From Salinicoccus sp. Bachu38 (lineage in GTDB: Bacteria; Bacillota; Bacilli; Staphylococcales; Salinicoccaceae), in assembly GCF_038561955.2 (NCBI RefSeq), contig NZ_CP138333.2:1984001-2048000 (forward strand): a DNA stretch of 64,000 nucleotides. Direction: 5' to 3'. Below the pieces are notes generated by a model. It had not been told where the DNA came from and searched no databases. It worked only from the letters and a program-made list of their open reading frames with translations. Below, piece by piece: positions 34,476 to 43,769 of this stretch; position 1 is the stretch's first letter; each line of letters opens with the position of its first letter. The position numbers and the translations under genes were made by a program.

Positions 34476-34913
34476 TCATGCCCATTCCTCTTTGTATTCC
34501 ATATCGATATGCGGGATGCCATCTTCAAGATGGACCTCTGAAGTCGTCCTGAACCCGAGTGACTGATAGAATTTCTCCAGGTGTGCCTGGCCATGCAGAT
34601 AGATCCGTTCACCTTTGAAGTGTGTATGTACATAATCCATGGCCTGTCCCATAAGCGCCTGCCCCACTCCACTGCTGCGACGGTCTGCCCTGACAATGAC
34701 CCGGCCGATGGATATGGGGCTCCCATGCACGATTCTCAGATAGGCGATAATCCCCGTATCATCCGTCCTATAGATATGGGTACATTCCGGATCCAGGCCA
34801 TCAATTTCCTGATAGGCGCATGCCTGTTCCACCACGAATACGGAAACCCTGAGCCTGTATATCTCCTCCAGTGTACGGACATCCAATTCTTCAAATGCTC
34901 TAATATGCCACAT
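34476..34913 (-). CDS. GNAT acetyltransferase, ElaA-like
   Basis: 145 residues. The N-terminal IYRLRVSVFVVEQACAYQEI with DGLDPECTHI is the ElaA signature, and SIGRVIVRADRRSSGVGQAL is the acetyl-CoA motif. GGGAGGG six bases before ATG 34913 sets the start. ElaA substrates are not well defined. The gene is convergent with the 89-residue membrane protein with only three bases between stop codons and no hairpin between them. Confidence 0.85.
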   Translation of the reverse strand: MWHIRAFEELDVRTLEEIYRLRVSVFVVEQACAYQEIDGLDPECTHIYRTDDTGIIAYLRIVHGSPISIGRVIVRADRRSSGVGQALMGQAMDYVHTHFKGERIYLHGQAHLEKFYQSLGFRTTSEVHLEDGIPHIDMEYKEEWA

Positions 34914-34953
34914 CAAATACCCTCCCATTCAAATCTATTTAAATGATAGCACA

Positions 34954-34982
34954 AAAAAACCGATGCGGAGCATCGGTTTTTT
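34954..34982 (-). terminator. terminator after azoR
   Basis: AAAAAACCGATGC-GGA-GCATCGGTTTTTT; serves azoR on the minus strand. Confidence 0.85.
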
Positions 34983-34989
34983 TAGCATC

Positions 34990-35628
34990 CTATGCGAATT
35001 GGGCGTTGAGTTCCCGTGCGCATTCACGCACGCTTTCAAGACCTTCTTCAATGATTCTCGCCGCTTCCTGAGGCATTGCATTATGCCCTTCGATGATGAC
35101 TTCATCGATGATTTCCATGCCGAATACACCGCCGATGACATTTTTCATGTAGTTGTGGGACATATCCATGCCCTGCATTTCAGGTGCGCTGTACATCCCG
35201 CCACGTGCGTTGAGAAGGAGGACCTTCTTGTCCGTCATGAGCTGTGCCATTGATCCATCTGCATTGTATTTGAAGGTGAACCCTGCTGAGTATACATAGT
35301 CGATGAATGTCTGGAGACGTGCCGGAATCGTGAGATTCCATAGCGGGAATGCAAATACGATGATGTCCGCCGCTTCGAATGCGTCCATCGCTTTCTGCTT
35401 TGCATCCATCAGGCGCTGTTCGTCCGCATCCAATGCTTCGTCGTTCTGTATCTTGCCGAGTGCACTGAACAGTTCATGCCCGATATACGGCATATCTTCC
35501 TCGAATATGTCGTATACATTGATGTTCATATTTTTATTGCCCTCCACGGACTCCATGAATGCATCATACATTTTTGTAGAGATGCCGTCCGGACGGTTGT
35601 TTGCTTTTACTACGAGTACATTTTTCAT
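34990..35628 (-). CDS. azoR: FMN-dependent NADH-azoreductase
   Basis: 212 residues of the flavodoxin-like quinone/azo reductase family. MKNVLVVKANNRPDGISTKM places the FMN phosphate loop, FAFPLWNLTIPARLQTFIDY is the FMN and dimer motif, and LLLNARGGMYSAPEMQGMDM follows. Two-electron reduction of quinones and azo compounds with NADH; protects from electrophile and thiol stress in B. subtilis. AGGATC precedes ATG 35628. Confidence 0.92.
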   Translation of the reverse strand: MKNVLVVKANNRPDGISTKMYDAFMESVEGNKNMNINVYDIFEEDMPYIGHELFSALGKIQNDEALDADEQRLMDAKQKAMDAFEAADIIVFAFPLWNLTIPARLQTFIDYVYSAGFTFKYNADGSMAQLMTDKKVLLLNARGGMYSAPEMQGMDMSHNYMKNVIGGVFGMEIIDEVIIEGHNAMPQEAARIIEEGLESVRECARELNAQFA

Positions 35629-35756
35629 TTATGATCCTCCAATAAGATAATGTCTGTGCTTATCACATAATCTATATAATAACAAAAAGTAAGTACCTTG
35701 TGTATATAAATGCTCAAAAATCAAAAATTATCTTCAATTGAAGGGAAGATGCCCGT

Positions 35757-36557
35757 TCAAAGCTGCAGATTGTTCTTGTTCTGCAGAATCGCAACGCTCA
35801 AAATATGTGGAATCTTATGCCTGCCGTCGGGGAAATTGTCTTCAAGGTAGCTGCTGATGCGGTTCAATGTGTTTCTCCTCTGCTTCTCCTTGAATGCGGC
35901 AAGCCAGGAGACGGAGGACAGCCGCCCGGCCCATTCTTCGTTTGTAAACTTGACTTCATAGTCCATCTTATACAGGTCCATCAGATCGAACTTGGCATAT
36001 TTCCATTCGTCGAACCATTCCACGGGGAAACTGTTGATCATCTGGGTGGCCATATCCTTTGTGCCCGCCGGTCTGATCTGCTTGTCCGTCGAATAGGACT
36101 GGATGATCTTCATGGACTCCTTGACGATCTTCGAAGCGGATGTAAAACCGGAATCCATGATGACCAGATGGCCGCCAGGCTTCAGGATGCGCTTCACTTC
36201 CTCTATCGTCTTCTCCCGGTCGAACCAGTGCCATGCCCGCATCACGGTGACGATATCATAGCTGTTTGATGGCAGACCTGTATCTTCAGCATACTTCTGT
36301 ACGAAATTGATTCTCTGATCATCTCCGATGTGCGTTTTCCCCACTTCAATCAGTTCGGCTGAAGGCTCCACGGCATCCACGATGGCCCCCCTGTCACTCA
36401 GCATCTTGCTGAGCAGTCCGGGCCCCGCCCCGAGGTCCGCCACCTTGCTGCCTGCGATTGCCACGCCACGTTTTTCCAACCCCTTGATCAGGCTGTCAGG
36501 GATGTCATCCCTGTACTTCAGATAATTGTCAGCGACATTGCCAAAGTTTACATTCAT
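35757..36557 (-). CDS. class I SAM-dependent methyltransferase
   Basis: 266 residues. SAM-binding motif I is VADLGAGPGLLSKMLSDRG, the acidic motif II is DAVEPSAELIEVG, motif IV is YDIVTVMRAWHWFDRE, and LKPGGHLVIMDSG is the post-motif loop. The WHWF and HW-type segment is typical of the UbiE/YcgJ-like small-molecule methyltransferases. Monocistronic, divergent from the DJ-1/PfpI gene. Substrate unknown. Confidence 0.87.
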   Translation of the reverse strand: MNVNFGNVADNYLKYRDDIPDSLIKGLEKRGVAIAGSKVADLGAGPGLLSKMLSDRGAIVDAVEPSAELIEVGKTHIGDDQRINFVQKYAEDTGLPSNSYDIVTVMRAWHWFDREKTIEEVKRILKPGGHLVIMDSGFTSASKIVKESMKIIQSYSTDKQIRPAGTKDMATQMINSFPVEWFDEWKYAKFDLMDLYKMDYEVKFTNEEWAGRLSSVSWLAAFKEKQRRNTLNRISSYLEDNFPDGRHKIPHILSVAILQNKNNLQL

Positions 36558-36675
36558 TTCTTTCCCTCCATGAGCTGGATGATTTTTTATTCATCGACCA
36601 ATTTGTTTATTAAGATTATTAAAAGAAGATTAATCCCGATCCACTCAGGGTAAACCACAAGAAAGGAGAGTGGAT

Positions 36676-37347
36676 ATGACTATGACTAGATCCGTACTAC
36701 TTATAGTAACCAACCACGGTACAATCAACAACGATGAAGACAGACCGACCGGACTATGGCTCGGCGAGGCTGCAGAGCCCTATCATGTCTTCCAGAGTGC
36801 AGGCTTCAAGGTTGACATCGCATCACCGAAAGGCGGTTCCGTTCCCCTGGATCCAAACTCTTTGGACGGTGAGCAGGATGAAGGGAACAATGAGGTGATC
36901 AGATTGCTCCAGAACACCAAACGTGTGAAAGACATGGTATATGAAAGATACGACGCATTGTTCTTCGCCGGTGGGCACGGCACAATGTACGACTTCCCCG
37001 GCCAGCCCGACATCCAGAATATCCTGGCATTCTTCAAGGATGACGGCCGCATCATCAGTGCGGTATGCCACGGCCCCGCCGCATTCGCCGATGCCAAGAC
37101 CAAGGATGGCAAATATGTTGTGGACGGCGTCAAATTGACAGGCTTCACGAATGAAGAGGAGAAGTCGATGGAGCTCCTTGATGACATGCCTTTCGCATTG
37201 CAGTCGAAGCTCGAATCCAATGGCGCAGGCTTCGTCGTCGGAGAAGCGATGGAGGAACACATCGTTACAGATGGAAACTTCATCACCGGCCAGAATCCGG
37301 CATCCGCAGAGGCTGCAGCGAGAGCTGTCGTCAACAGGTTGAAATAG
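36676..37347 (+). CDS. type 1 glutamine amidotransferase-like (DJ-1/PfpI, HchA-related)
   Basis: 223 residues. The nucleophile elbow is IISAVCHGPAAFADAKTKDG with catalytic Cys, and the conserved Glu is in LWLGEAAEPYHVF; FFAGGHGTMYDFPGQPD is the third motif. This arrangement matches the group of glyoxalase III/deglycase-like and chaperone-like DJ-1 proteins common in Firmicutes. Likely protection from reactive carbonyls or general stress. ATG 36676 is seven bases after AAAGGAG, preferred over GTG 36670. Confidence 0.88.
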   Translation: MTMTRSVLLIVTNHGTINNDEDRPTGLWLGEAAEPYHVFQSAGFKVDIASPKGGSVPLDPNSLDGEQDEGNNEVIRLLQNTKRVKDMVYERYDALFFAGGHGTMYDFPGQPDIQNILAFFKDDGRIISAVCHGPAAFADAKTKDGKYVVDGVKLTGFTNEEEKSMELLDDMPFALQSKLESNGAGFVVGEAMEEHIVTDGNFITGQNPASAEAAARAVVNRLK

Positions 37348-37355
37348 CAATCCCT

Positions 37356-37374
37356 CCCCCGGAATCACCGGGGG
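37356..37374 (+). terminator. terminator of the DJ-1/PfpI gene
   Basis: CCCCCGG-AATCA-CCGGGGG followed by a run of T residues. Confidence 0.9.
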
Positions 37375-37452
37375 TTTTTTTTACATATGCCTTACATTAA
37401 AGATACTATAAATTCCCTTTAAAATGAACATCCCAATTTACCCATCAAAAAA

Positions 37453-37470
37453 GAGCATCACAAGATGCTC
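37453..37470 (-). terminator. terminator of the DinB-family gene
   Basis: GAGCATC-ACAA-GATGCTC; TTTTTT follows on the minus strand. Confidence 0.85.
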
Positions 37471-37471
37471 C

Positions 37472-37933
37472 CTAATGGTTATCCAGTACCCTTTTCATTT
37501 CCTGGACTTTGCCCACATGCATCGCTTCATGCAGAATGATGAAGGCGAACTGCTCCCTGCGGGTGGTCATTCCCATGAATTCCCTCGGAAGGTCTTCTTC
37601 GAGAACTGCTTCGTCCAGATCCTGAAGACGTTCAGGCTGTCCTTTGAGCAGGGCTTCGATTTCATCGGTCGCGGGGGTGTCCCCATCAAAATCATCCGGA
37701 CTTGTACCGAAAGCAAAGTATTTCTTATACCGCTTATGCGTATCGGTGTTCTTGTCCGTCAATGCAGCAGTCACCATCTCCATCATCGTAGCAATATGCC
37801 CGAGCTGCCAGTGGACGCTGTTTGGAAATCCTTCAGGGATGATATGCATGTCTTCCTCTTTCATTCCATCGAAGAGATCAAGCGTCCATCCTCTCGTCTT
37901 TTCCAGTTCAAACAACAGAAGTTCCTTGCTCAT
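37472..37933 (-). CDS. DinB family metalloprotein
   Basis: 153 residues of the four-helix DinB/YfiT fold. The candidate metal-binding histidines are in FPNSVHWQLGHIATMMEM and FIILHEAMHVGKVQEMKRV, the usual three-His pattern. DinB relatives include bacillithiol and mycothiol S-transferases (BstA, in staphylococci), so a thiol-dependent detoxification role is possible. AAGGGAG precedes ATG 37933. Confidence 0.85.
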   Translation of the reverse strand: MSKELLLFELEKTRGWTLDLFDGMKEEDMHIIPEGFPNSVHWQLGHIATMMEMVTAALTDKNTDTHKRYKKYFAFGTSPDDFDGDTPATDEIEALLKGQPERLQDLDEAVLEEDLPREFMGMTTRREQFAFIILHEAMHVGKVQEMKRVLDNH

Positions 37934-38087
37934 AAATAATCTCCCTTCCTGTTTTTCTCCATTATTCCTCTACCCTGATCCCGTCATTTCATTCATGGAG
38001 TGCCGTCAGGAATCTCTAGACCGCTTTGATGGACAGCCGGTCCCCTTGAAAGTTATATTCAACATAATAAACAATGGAGGTAAAAAT

Positions 38088-38261
38088 ATGACACGCCTAC
38101 TGCTGAACCTGGTGCTCATGGGCATCACCACACTCGCAATCTACTGGCTCATCACTGCATTCGCACCATCGATGGGCACCTATGCCATCCCCATCTCACT
38201 GCTTCTCGGCATCACCCTGGGATTCTTCATCTATATCACAATCGACAACAGGATTGGATAA
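38088..38261 (+). CDS. small two-helix membrane protein, 57 residues
   Basis: Two membrane helices (LLLNLVLMGITTLAIYWLIT and YAIPISLLLGITLGFFIYIT) with a short linker and the basic tail IDNRIG. GGAGG sits eight bases before ATG 38088. Family not recognised. It precedes the MFS gene by about 80 bases on the same strand, but the TATAAT-like box near 38300 suggests the transporter has its own promoter. Confidence 0.7.
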   Translation: MTRLLLNLVLMGITTLAIYWLITAFAPSMGTYAIPISLLLGITLGFFIYITIDNRIG

Positions 38262-38339
38262 ATCAGTGCAAAATCCTTGATTGTTTCGAAAATCGGAATA
38301 TAATAGTAATATTGATTTTAAAGAAACAGAGGTATTTGC

Positions 38340-39809
38340 ATGGAAACATCTGAAAGATCCAAGCCGGACTACCGTCTTATATTCATACTGCTCTCCGGCG
38401 CTTTTGTCGCATTGCTGTCCAATACGTTCCTGAATGTCGCACTGCCATCCATAAAGGATGACTTCGGCATCACCACTTCCACAGTACAGTGGGTCTCTAC
38501 AGCATATATGCTCGTCAGCGGAATCGTCATCCCGACGACCGCCTTCCTGATGCAGAGATTCAGCGCAAGAACGCTTTTCCTGGCAGCGATGCTGCTCTTC
38601 CTTTCCGGCACATTGATCGCCGGCTTTTCGCCCACTTTCCCTGTCCTGATCCTGGGCCGCATGGTACAGGCTTCCGGCTCGGCCATTCTCATGCCCCTGC
38701 TGATGAACGTCATGATCACAAGCTTTCCTCCGGAGCGCCGGGGGACGGCGATGGGCCTTTTCAGTCTGGTCATGTTCTTTGCACCGGCCATCGGACCGAC
38801 CCTTTCCGGATTCATCGTACAGAGCTACTCATGGCATTACCTGTTCTTCATCATGGTACCGGTACTGCTGGTCGTACTCAGCATCGGATGGTTCAAGCTA
38901 CCTGAGACGGAGACTGCATATTCCACTAAAATCGACATCCCCTCTGTCATACTGTCGACCCTCGGGTTCGGCGGCATACTGTATGGCTTCAGTTCCGCAG
39001 GAAACAGCGGCTGGCTGAGAGCAGATGTCATACTCGCGCTGCTCACCGGTTTCATCAGCGTGTTCTTCTATATCCGGAAGCAGACACGGATGCGTGAACC
39101 GATGCTGGACTTCTCAGTATACAAATTTCCGATGTTCACACTGTCTTCCCTTCTGATCGGAACGATGAACATGGCCCTTTTCTCCGGGATGATCCTCATG
39201 CCGATATACCTTCAGGATATCCAGGGCATCTCCCCGCTCGATACAGGCCTCCTGCTTCTGCCGGGGGCGCTGATCATGGGATTCATGAGCCCGGTATCCG
39301 GAAAGCTGTTCGACATGTTCGGACCGAGGAATCTTGCGATCTTCGGACTGGTCCTGACCGTATCGACGACATTCTTCTTCAGCCGGCTCACCTTTGACAC
39401 GAGCTATACGTTCCTGATCATGCTCTACTCGATCCGCGCATTCGGCATGACACTCGTCATGACGCCTGTGATGACGAACGGCATGAACCAGCTGACACCG
39501 AAGCTGACGCCGCACGGTTCATCCATCAACAGCATGCTGAACCAGGTGTCCGGCGCGATCGGCACGGCACTGCTGATCACCATCATGCAGAATACGATGA
39601 ACCGGAAGCTCTCCGGCGTTTCCCAACCGGATGCAACGACGATGAACCAGGCGATGCTCGATGGCATCAACTTCGCCTTCCTCGTCGCCACACTGCTGCT
39701 CGCCATCGCCCTTGTGCTGTCATTCTTCCTGAAACGTGTCACAACCGACGAAGTCCTTGGGGACTCGATGACTAAAGCACGGCCGATTGAACCCGTCGAA
39801 GAGAAATAA
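38340..39809 (+). CDS. MFS drug exporter, DHA2 (EmrB/QacA) family
   Basis: 489 residues, about fourteen helices. DHA2 signatures: LSNTFLNVALPSIKDDFG (motif D1-like), QWVSTAYMLVSGIVIPTTAF, ILGRMVQASGSAILMPLLMN (motif A/C region), PPERRGTAMGLFSLVMFFAP with AIGPTLSGFIV (antiporter motif C). Proton-driven export of drugs or other small compounds. It converges with a second DHA2 gene with very similar motifs, sharing a terminator. Confidence 0.92.
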   Translation: METSERSKPDYRLIFILLSGAFVALLSNTFLNVALPSIKDDFGITTSTVQWVSTAYMLVSGIVIPTTAFLMQRFSARTLFLAAMLLFLSGTLIAGFSPTFPVLILGRMVQASGSAILMPLLMNVMITSFPPERRGTAMGLFSLVMFFAPAIGPTLSGFIVQSYSWHYLFFIMVPVLLVVLSIGWFKLPETETAYSTKIDIPSVILSTLGFGGILYGFSSAGNSGWLRADVILALLTGFISVFFYIRKQTRMREPMLDFSVYKFPMFTLSSLLIGTMNMALFSGMILMPIYLQDIQGISPLDTGLLLLPGALIMGFMSPVSGKLFDMFGPRNLAIFGLVLTVSTTFFFSRLTFDTSYTFLIMLYSIRAFGMTLVMTPVMTNGMNQLTPKLTPHGSSINSMLNQVSGAIGTALLITIMQNTMNRKLSGVSQPDATTMNQAMLDGINFAFLVATLLLAIALVLSFFLKRVTTDEVLGDSMTKARPIEPVEEK

Positions 39810-39810
39810 A

Positions 39811-39842
39811 AATAGCGCTGCCCAGTCTCGGGCAGCGCTATT
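39811..39842. terminator. bidirectional terminator between the two MFS genes
   Basis: AATAGCGCTGCCC/GGGCAGCGCTATT, thirteen base pairs, with T-runs on both sides. Confidence 0.9.
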
Positions 39843-39850
39843 TTTATATT

Positions 39851-41248
39851 CTAGTCATGTGACACTGGCTTCCTCAAGGTGAAGGACAGCAGGAGTCCGA
39901 TGAGTGAAATGATGGCCGCTGCAAGGAAGGCCGTGTTCACACCATCTATCATGCCCTGCATCCCTTCGGAAGGATTGGCAGTATGGGTCATGATCGAGAC
40001 GAGCAGTGCGGTACCGACCGCCCCTGCGATCTGGCGCATCGTGTTGTTCATGGCGGTGCCATGGGGCACGAGCTTCGGTGACAGCTGGTTCAGCCCGGCT
40101 GTCGTCACCGGCATCATCACCATCGCCACCCCGAGCATCCTGACGGCATTGACCGCTGCCAGATAGGTGAATGTCGTATCTGTATCGATCATCGTGAACA
40201 TGTATGTCGTCACGGTCACCAGGCCAAGCCCGATGATTGCCAGCCACCTGGCACCGAACATGTCGAAGAGTTTCCCCGTCACCGGGCTCATCGAGCCCAT
40301 GATCAGTGCACCCGGCAGCAGCATCAGTCCGGATTCAAGTGGTGTGAATCCCATCATGTCCTGCATCAGGATCGGCAGTATGACCGCCCCACCGATCATG
40401 GACATGAAGACCACCATGCCGAGTCCTGTCGTCAGCGCAAAAATCTTGTCCTTGAAGACTTTGAATTCGAGGATCGGCTGTTCGAGCTTCTGCTGTCGTC
40501 TGATGAACAGGAACAGTGTCACTGCACCCAGTGTGAGCGAAACGAGCACCGGTGTACTCAGCCAGCCGCTGCTTCCTGCAACACTGAATCCGTAAAGCAG
40601 TCCGCCGAAGCCGAAGGTGGAAAGGATGATGGATGGGACGTCCAGTTTCGGATTCGTCCGCTCCGTCACATTCCTAAGTATGAAGTAGGCGACGATCAGG
40701 TCGATGATGACGATTGGAATGATGATGAAGAAAAGGCCTCTCCAGGGGTAGCTCTGCACGAACCAGCCCGAAAGCGTCGGCCCGATGGCCGGCGCAAATC
40801 CGATGACCAGGCCGAACATGCCCATCGCCGTCCCCCGCTTCTCAAGCGGATAGATCAGGAAGATGATCGTCTGCATCAGCGGCATGATGATGCCGGCACC
40901 CGATGCCTGGAGGATCCTTCCGACCAGGAGTATTTCAAAACCCGGTGCCAATCCACAGACGAGTGTACCGAATCCGAACAGCCCCATCGCCGTAAAGAAC
41001 AGGGTCCGTGTCGTAAACTTGCCTATGAGGAATGCCGTAATCGGAATCATGATTCCATTGACCAGCATGAATACGGATTGGAGCCACTGGGCGACGTCCG
41101 CATCAATCTGCAGGTCTTCCATGATCGGCGGGATGGCTGTCGCCAACAGCGTCTGGTTCAGAATGGCCGCAAATGCTCCGGAAATAAGTACAGCCATCAG
41201 TGGCAACCTTTTGATGGTGGCTGATGACTGCTGTTCACTAGCTGACAT
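39851..41248 (-). CDS. MFS drug exporter, DHA2 (EmrB/QacA) family, second copy
   Basis: 465 residues, about fourteen helices. Same landmarks as its convergent neighbour: LNQTLLATAIPPIMEDLQI, QWLQSVFMLVNGIMIPITAF, LVGRILQASGAGIIMPLMQT, PLEKRGTAMGMFGLVIGFAP, and MLLPGALIMGSMSPVTGKLF next to FDMFGARWLAIIG, closely matching MLLPGALIMG-like and GKLFDMFGPRNLAIFG in the other. GAAGGA precedes ATG 41248. The pair probably arose by duplication and inversion. Confidence 0.92.
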   Translation of the reverse strand: MSASEQQSSATIKRLPLMAVLISGAFAAILNQTLLATAIPPIMEDLQIDADVAQWLQSVFMLVNGIMIPITAFLIGKFTTRTLFFTAMGLFGFGTLVCGLAPGFEILLVGRILQASGAGIIMPLMQTIIFLIYPLEKRGTAMGMFGLVIGFAPAIGPTLSGWFVQSYPWRGLFFIIIPIVIIDLIVAYFILRNVTERTNPKLDVPSIILSTFGFGGLLYGFSVAGSSGWLSTPVLVSLTLGAVTLFLFIRRQQKLEQPILEFKVFKDKIFALTTGLGMVVFMSMIGGAVILPILMQDMMGFTPLESGLMLLPGALIMGSMSPVTGKLFDMFGARWLAIIGLGLVTVTTYMFTMIDTDTTFTYLAAVNAVRMLGVAMVMMPVTTAGLNQLSPKLVPHGTAMNNTMRQIAGAVGTALLVSIMTHTANPSEGMQGMIDGVNTAFLAAAIISLIGLLLSFTLRKPVSHD

Positions 41249-41341
41249 AAAAAATCCTTCTTTCTATAAATAAAACGAAATAATATTATATTTGCCAAAA
41301 ACAACATATATAATATTGCCTCAATGAGAAAGAAATATCAA

Positions 41342-42568
41342 CTACTTTTGCTCGGCGGCATTGCGGCTGATTTCAGTGATCACCTTCACCGCCTTCTCCA
41401 TATTATCTACAGAAATATATTCGAATTTTCCATGGAAGTTCTCTCCACCGGTGAAGAGGTTCGGTGTCGGGAGGCCCTTATATGACAGCTGGGAGCCGTC
41501 CGTCCCGCCCCTGACCGGTTCGATGACCGGAGTGATATCGAGTGCTTCCATCGCCTGCTTCGCATATTCGACGATCTCCATGTGCGGTTCGATCCGATCC
41601 CTCATGTTGTAGTACTGGTCATTCATATCCAATATGACACGATCTTCTCCGTACTGTGCCTTCAGTGCATCGGCATGGGATGCCATCTGTCCTTTTCGGT
41701 CTTCGAATGCATTTTTGTCGAAGTCGCGGATGATGAAGTTGACTTCCGTCTTCTCCACATCCCCGCTGATGTTGGTCAGATGGAAGAATCCTTCATATCC
41801 TTCCGTATGCTCGGGCGTGTCTTCAGCATTGAAGCGGGTGATGAATTCGGCAGCCATCCGTCCTGCATTGATCATCTTGTTCTTGGCGGTGCCGGGATGG
41901 ACGCTGTTGCCGATGAAGGTCACTTTCGCCGCTGCCGCGTTGAAGCTTTCGTACTGCAGTTCACCGAGCGGCCCTCCATCCACGGTATAGGCGAAATCCG
42001 CACCGAAGCGCTCCACATCGAAATGGTGCGGCCCGCGTCCGATCTCCTCGTCCGGAGTGAACGCCACCCTTATCTTCCCGTGCTTCACTTCGGGATGATC
42101 GATGAGATATTCCATCGCCGTCATTATTTCTGCGATGCCTGCCTTGTTGTCGGCTCCAAGGAGCGTCGTCCCATCCGTCGTCATGAGCGTGTGCCCCCTA
42201 TAGTCTTCAAGCTCCGGGAACTGCTCCGGAGTGAGTGTGACACCAAGCGCTTCATTCAGCACAATATCTCCGCCTTCATAGTCGGTCACCTGGGGATTGA
42301 CACCCCTGCCCGTAAAATCCGTCGCGGTATCCACGTGGGCGAGAAAGCCGATGACCGGTGCCCCTTCGGTATTTGCAGGCAGTGTGGCCATCAGATAGCC
42401 GTTTTCATCCGTTTCCACCTCCTCCATCCCGATCCCTTTCAGCTCTTCCTCAAGCAGGCGGATCAGATCCCACTGCTTGTATGTAGAAGGTATGGATTCA
42501 CTTGAAACATCGGACTGGGTATCGATTCTGGCATATTTTGATAGTCTTTCAATCAGTTGAGTGCGCAA
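41342..42568 (-). CDS. pepT: peptidase T (tripeptidase)
   Basis: Zinc aminotripeptidase of the M20 family, cytoplasmic. Metal and catalytic motifs: [93 protein letters not shown]. The ATG at 42577 has AGGAG directly touching it, which is too close. The TTG at 42568 is nine bases after AGGAG and gives [20 protein letters not shown], the same distance to DTQSD as in B. subtilis PepT. I therefore propose the TTG start (408 residues). Confidence 0.9.
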   Translation of the reverse strand: MRTQLIERLSKYARIDTQSDVSSESIPSTYKQWDLIRLLEEELKGIGMEEVETDENGYLMATLPANTEGAPVIGFLAHVDTATDFTGRGVNPQVTDYEGGDIVLNEALGVTLTPEQFPELEDYRGHTLMTTDGTTLLGADNKAGIAEIMTAMEYLIDHPEVKHGKIRVAFTPDEEIGRGPHHFDVERFGADFAYTVDGGPLGELQYESFNAAAAKVTFIGNSVHPGTAKNKMINAGRMAAEFITRFNAEDTPEHTEGYEGFFHLTNISGDVEKTEVNFIIRDFDKNAFEDRKGQMASHADALKAQYGEDRVILDMNDQYYNMRDRIEPHMEIVEYAKQAMEALDITPVIEPVRGGTDGSQLSYKGLPTPNLFTGGENFHGKFEYISVDNMEKAVKVITEISRNAAEQK

Positions 42569-42680
42569 TTCATTCATCTCCTATGTTTTTTCTTCATTTT
42601 ACCATATCATCCGTTCATTCTTTTAATGAAAGGAAAGATTCAGTGATAGAATGGAGGCAATATGATAAGGGAGGAATCCT

Positions 42681-43727
42681 ATGGAACTCGGAATCAGTAC
42701 ATTTGCAGAAACATTGCCGGATCCCCACACAGGGGAAACGATCACCCATGCCGAACGGCTGAGGGACATCGTCGAGGAAATCGAAATGGCGGATCACGTC
42801 GGACTCGATGTCTACGCCGTCGGGGAGCATCACCGTGAGGACTATGCCGTCTCCGCGCCTGAAGTCATCCTTGCTGCAGGCGCCGCACGCACCAGCAGTA
42901 TCAGGCTCTCCAGTGCAGTGACGGTCCTCTCCTCGGACGACCCGGTAAGGGTGTACGAAAGGTTCGCCATGCTGGATGGCATTTCCGGTGGACGGGCGGA
43001 GATCATGGCCGGCAGAGGTTCTTTCATCGAATCGTTCCCACTGTTCGGATATGACCTGAATGACTATGACGCACTATTTGAAGAGAAGCTCGATCTTCTG
43101 CTCCAGCTTCAGAAAGGCGGTCCCATCCATTGGAGCGGCAGACACCGTGCACCGATCAGCGGCCTCGAAGTATTTCCAAAGCCGGAACAGGAGGCCCTGC
43201 CCGTCTGGATCGCCAGCGGCGGCACACCGGATTCCACGGTCAGGGCCGGCAAGCTCGGCCTGCCGCTCGTGCTCGCCATCATTGGAGGCCGACCGCAGAA
43301 CTTCGCAGCCCTTGTCGAGCTGTACAAGCAGACGGCGGCACAATCCGGCCACAGGATCGAGTCGCTCGGCATCGCCTCCCACAGCCACGGCTTTGTGTGG
43401 GATACGGATGAAGAAGCGGCGGACCTGTTCTTCCCTTCCACCCGACAGGGCATGAACAAGGTCGGATCTGAACGCGGCTGGGGCAACTACACGCGCCGGA
43501 GCTTCGATATTGCCCGGTCGGAAAAGGGCGCGCTCTACTGCGGCAGTCCGGAGACGGTCGCCAGAAAAATCATCGATCTGAGGAAGAATGTGGGCATCAA
43601 GCGGTTCCTGCTTCATACACCACTCGGCACGATGCCCCATGACCAGGTCCTGAAATCCATCCGCCTGTTTGGTGAGAAAGTGGCCCCCATTGTGAAAGAC
43701 GAGATCGCGCAATGGGAAGGGAGATAG
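42681..43727 (+). CDS. LLM class flavin-dependent oxidoreductase
   Basis: 348 residues of the bacterial luciferase-like monooxygenase fold. ELGISTFAETLPDP begins the barrel; VDYAVGEHH-like DVYAVGEHHREDYAVSAPEV and FAMLDGISGGRAEIMAGRGS are family motifs; KPEQEALPVWIASGGTPDST is the phosphate loop for FMN. GGGAGGAATC precedes ATG 42681. Such proteins oxidise or reduce diverse substrates with FMNH2 or F420; without neighbours in the operon the substrate is unknown. Confidence 0.88.
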   Translation: MELGISTFAETLPDPHTGETITHAERLRDIVEEIEMADHVGLDVYAVGEHHREDYAVSAPEVILAAGAARTSSIRLSSAVTVLSSDDPVRVYERFAMLDGISGGRAEIMAGRGSFIESFPLFGYDLNDYDALFEEKLDLLLQLQKGGPIHWSGRHRAPISGLEVFPKPEQEALPVWIASGGTPDSTVRAGKLGLPLVLAIIGGRPQNFAALVELYKQTAAQSGHRIESLGIASHSHGFVWDTDEEAADLFFPSTRQGMNKVGSERGWGNYTRRSFDIARSEKGALYCGSPETVARKIIDLRKNVGIKRFLLHTPLGTMPHDQVLKSIRLFGEKVAPIVKDEIAQWEGR

Positions 43728-43733
43728 AATATC

Positions 43734-43769
43734 AAAAATGCATCCCCTCAGTGGAGGGGATGCATTTTT
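43734..43769. terminator. bidirectional terminator
   Basis: AAAAATGCATCCCCTC-AGTG-GAGGGGATGCATTTTT between the convergent LLM and GNAT genes; the GNAT stop codon abuts the stem. Confidence 0.9.
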
